In this document: positions 63,865-64,000 of the stretch, piece after piece | Layout of the letters: each line of letters starts with the position of its first letter | Numbering within the stretch: position 1 is the stretch's first letter | Source of the DNA: Tissierellia bacterium | GTDB lineage: Bacteria > Bacillota_A > Clostridia > Tissierellales > Peptoniphilaceae | Assembly (NCBI GenBank): GCA_012513395.1 | Contig: JAAZCH010000009.1 | Span: 20,840-84,839 of the forward strand | Length of the DNA: 64,000 bases | Reading direction: 5' to 3' | Position numbers and translations under genes: made by a program | The notes under the pieces: generated by a model | What the model was told of the DNA's origin: nothing | Seen by the model: only the letters and a program-made list of their open reading frames with translations | Databases searched by the model: none

Positions 63865-63984
63865 TACTGGCAAGTTCCTATCCTCCCAATTCATCTCTAA
63901 ATCAGTACTTTTGGCGTTAAAAGGCTTAACTTCTGTGTTCGGTATGGGTACAGGTGTTTCCCTCTTGCTATTCTCACCAGATGC
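63865..63984 (-). rRNA. rrf: 5S ribosomal RNA
   Basis: Read on the minus strand, the segment contains the conserved 5S core GGGAAACACCTGTACCCAT followed by CCGAACACAGAAGTTAAG and the 3' part ending in TTGCCAG, which pairs with CTGGT at the 5' end. Length is about 118-120 bases. Ends are set by the terminal stem and may be off by a few bases. The rest of the rRNA operon would lie to the right of the window. Confidence 0.95.
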
Positions 63985-64000
63985 CTTAAACTGCATATCA

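Overview
The window comes from a low-GC, Gram-positive-type (Firmicutes) bacterium. The evidence is a PolC-type DNA polymerase III, a class III fructose-1,6-bisphosphatase, a PASTA-domain Ser/Thr kinase with its PP2C phosphatase, the Asp23/YloU family, TmcAL, YlxM and RnpM (YlxR), and gene orders typical of Bacilli and Clostridia. AT-rich intergenic DNA and the mix of amino-acid-fermenter-like housekeeping genes suggest a clostridial or Tissierellia-like anaerobe. That placement is an inference, not a proven one. The window is a dense core-genome segment: no mobile element, CRISPR array or tRNA is visible, and no gene-free stretch exceeds 300 bases. Nearly all genes lie on the minus strand. 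A 5S rRNA sits at the right edge in the same orientation, so the replication origin probably lies to the right.

Layout, left to right (transcription runs mostly right to left). 1-2669: a partial Asp23-family gene, then pnp and rpsO with a structured rpsO leader. 2780-9800: a pcrA-ligA-gatC-gatA-gatB operon in which GatA has lost its amidase catalytic machinery. 9902-10885: deoD and a small GNAT gene. 10968-18546: the rimP-nusA-rnpM-infB-rbfA-nrnA-truB-ribF operon, with a terminator hairpin in its leader. 18704-26515: uppS-cdsA-rseP-ispG-polC, with no dxr between cdsA and rseP. 26583-29378: rpsB-tsf-pyrH-frr. 29510-33328: ylxM-ffh-rpsP-khpA-rimM-trmD-rplS, driven by a perfect sigma-A promoter. 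33436-34655: apt and tcdA. 34816-36771 (+): fbp. 36785-44641: plsX-acpP-rnc-radical SAM gene-smc-ftsY. 44735-46680: ackA, the DUF177 gene and rpmF. 46767-47942 (+): tmcAL. 47950-61467: a long operon yicC-gmk-rpoZ-priA-def-fmt-yugP-rsmB-rlmN-stp-prkC-rsgA-rpe-thiN. 61572-62822: uraA with a PyrR-type RNA hairpin beside its Shine-Dalgarno. 62995-63768 (+): a lipoprotein with a cytochrome b5-like domain followed by a four-helix membrane protein with paired His ligands. 63865-63984: 5S rRNA.

The genes mainly serve translation (initiation, tRNA modification, ribosome maturation, charged-tRNA correction), RNA decay, replication and chromosome maintenance, envelope lipid and isoprenoid synthesis, protein targeting, and nucleotide salvage and uptake. 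The observations most worth following up are: the catalytically degenerate GatA kept between intact-looking GatC and GatB; the two-gene cytochrome-like module at the right end; the PyrR hairpin placed for translational control of uraA; the attenuator-like leader of the nusA operon; and the face-to-face promoter pair between ackA and tmcAL.
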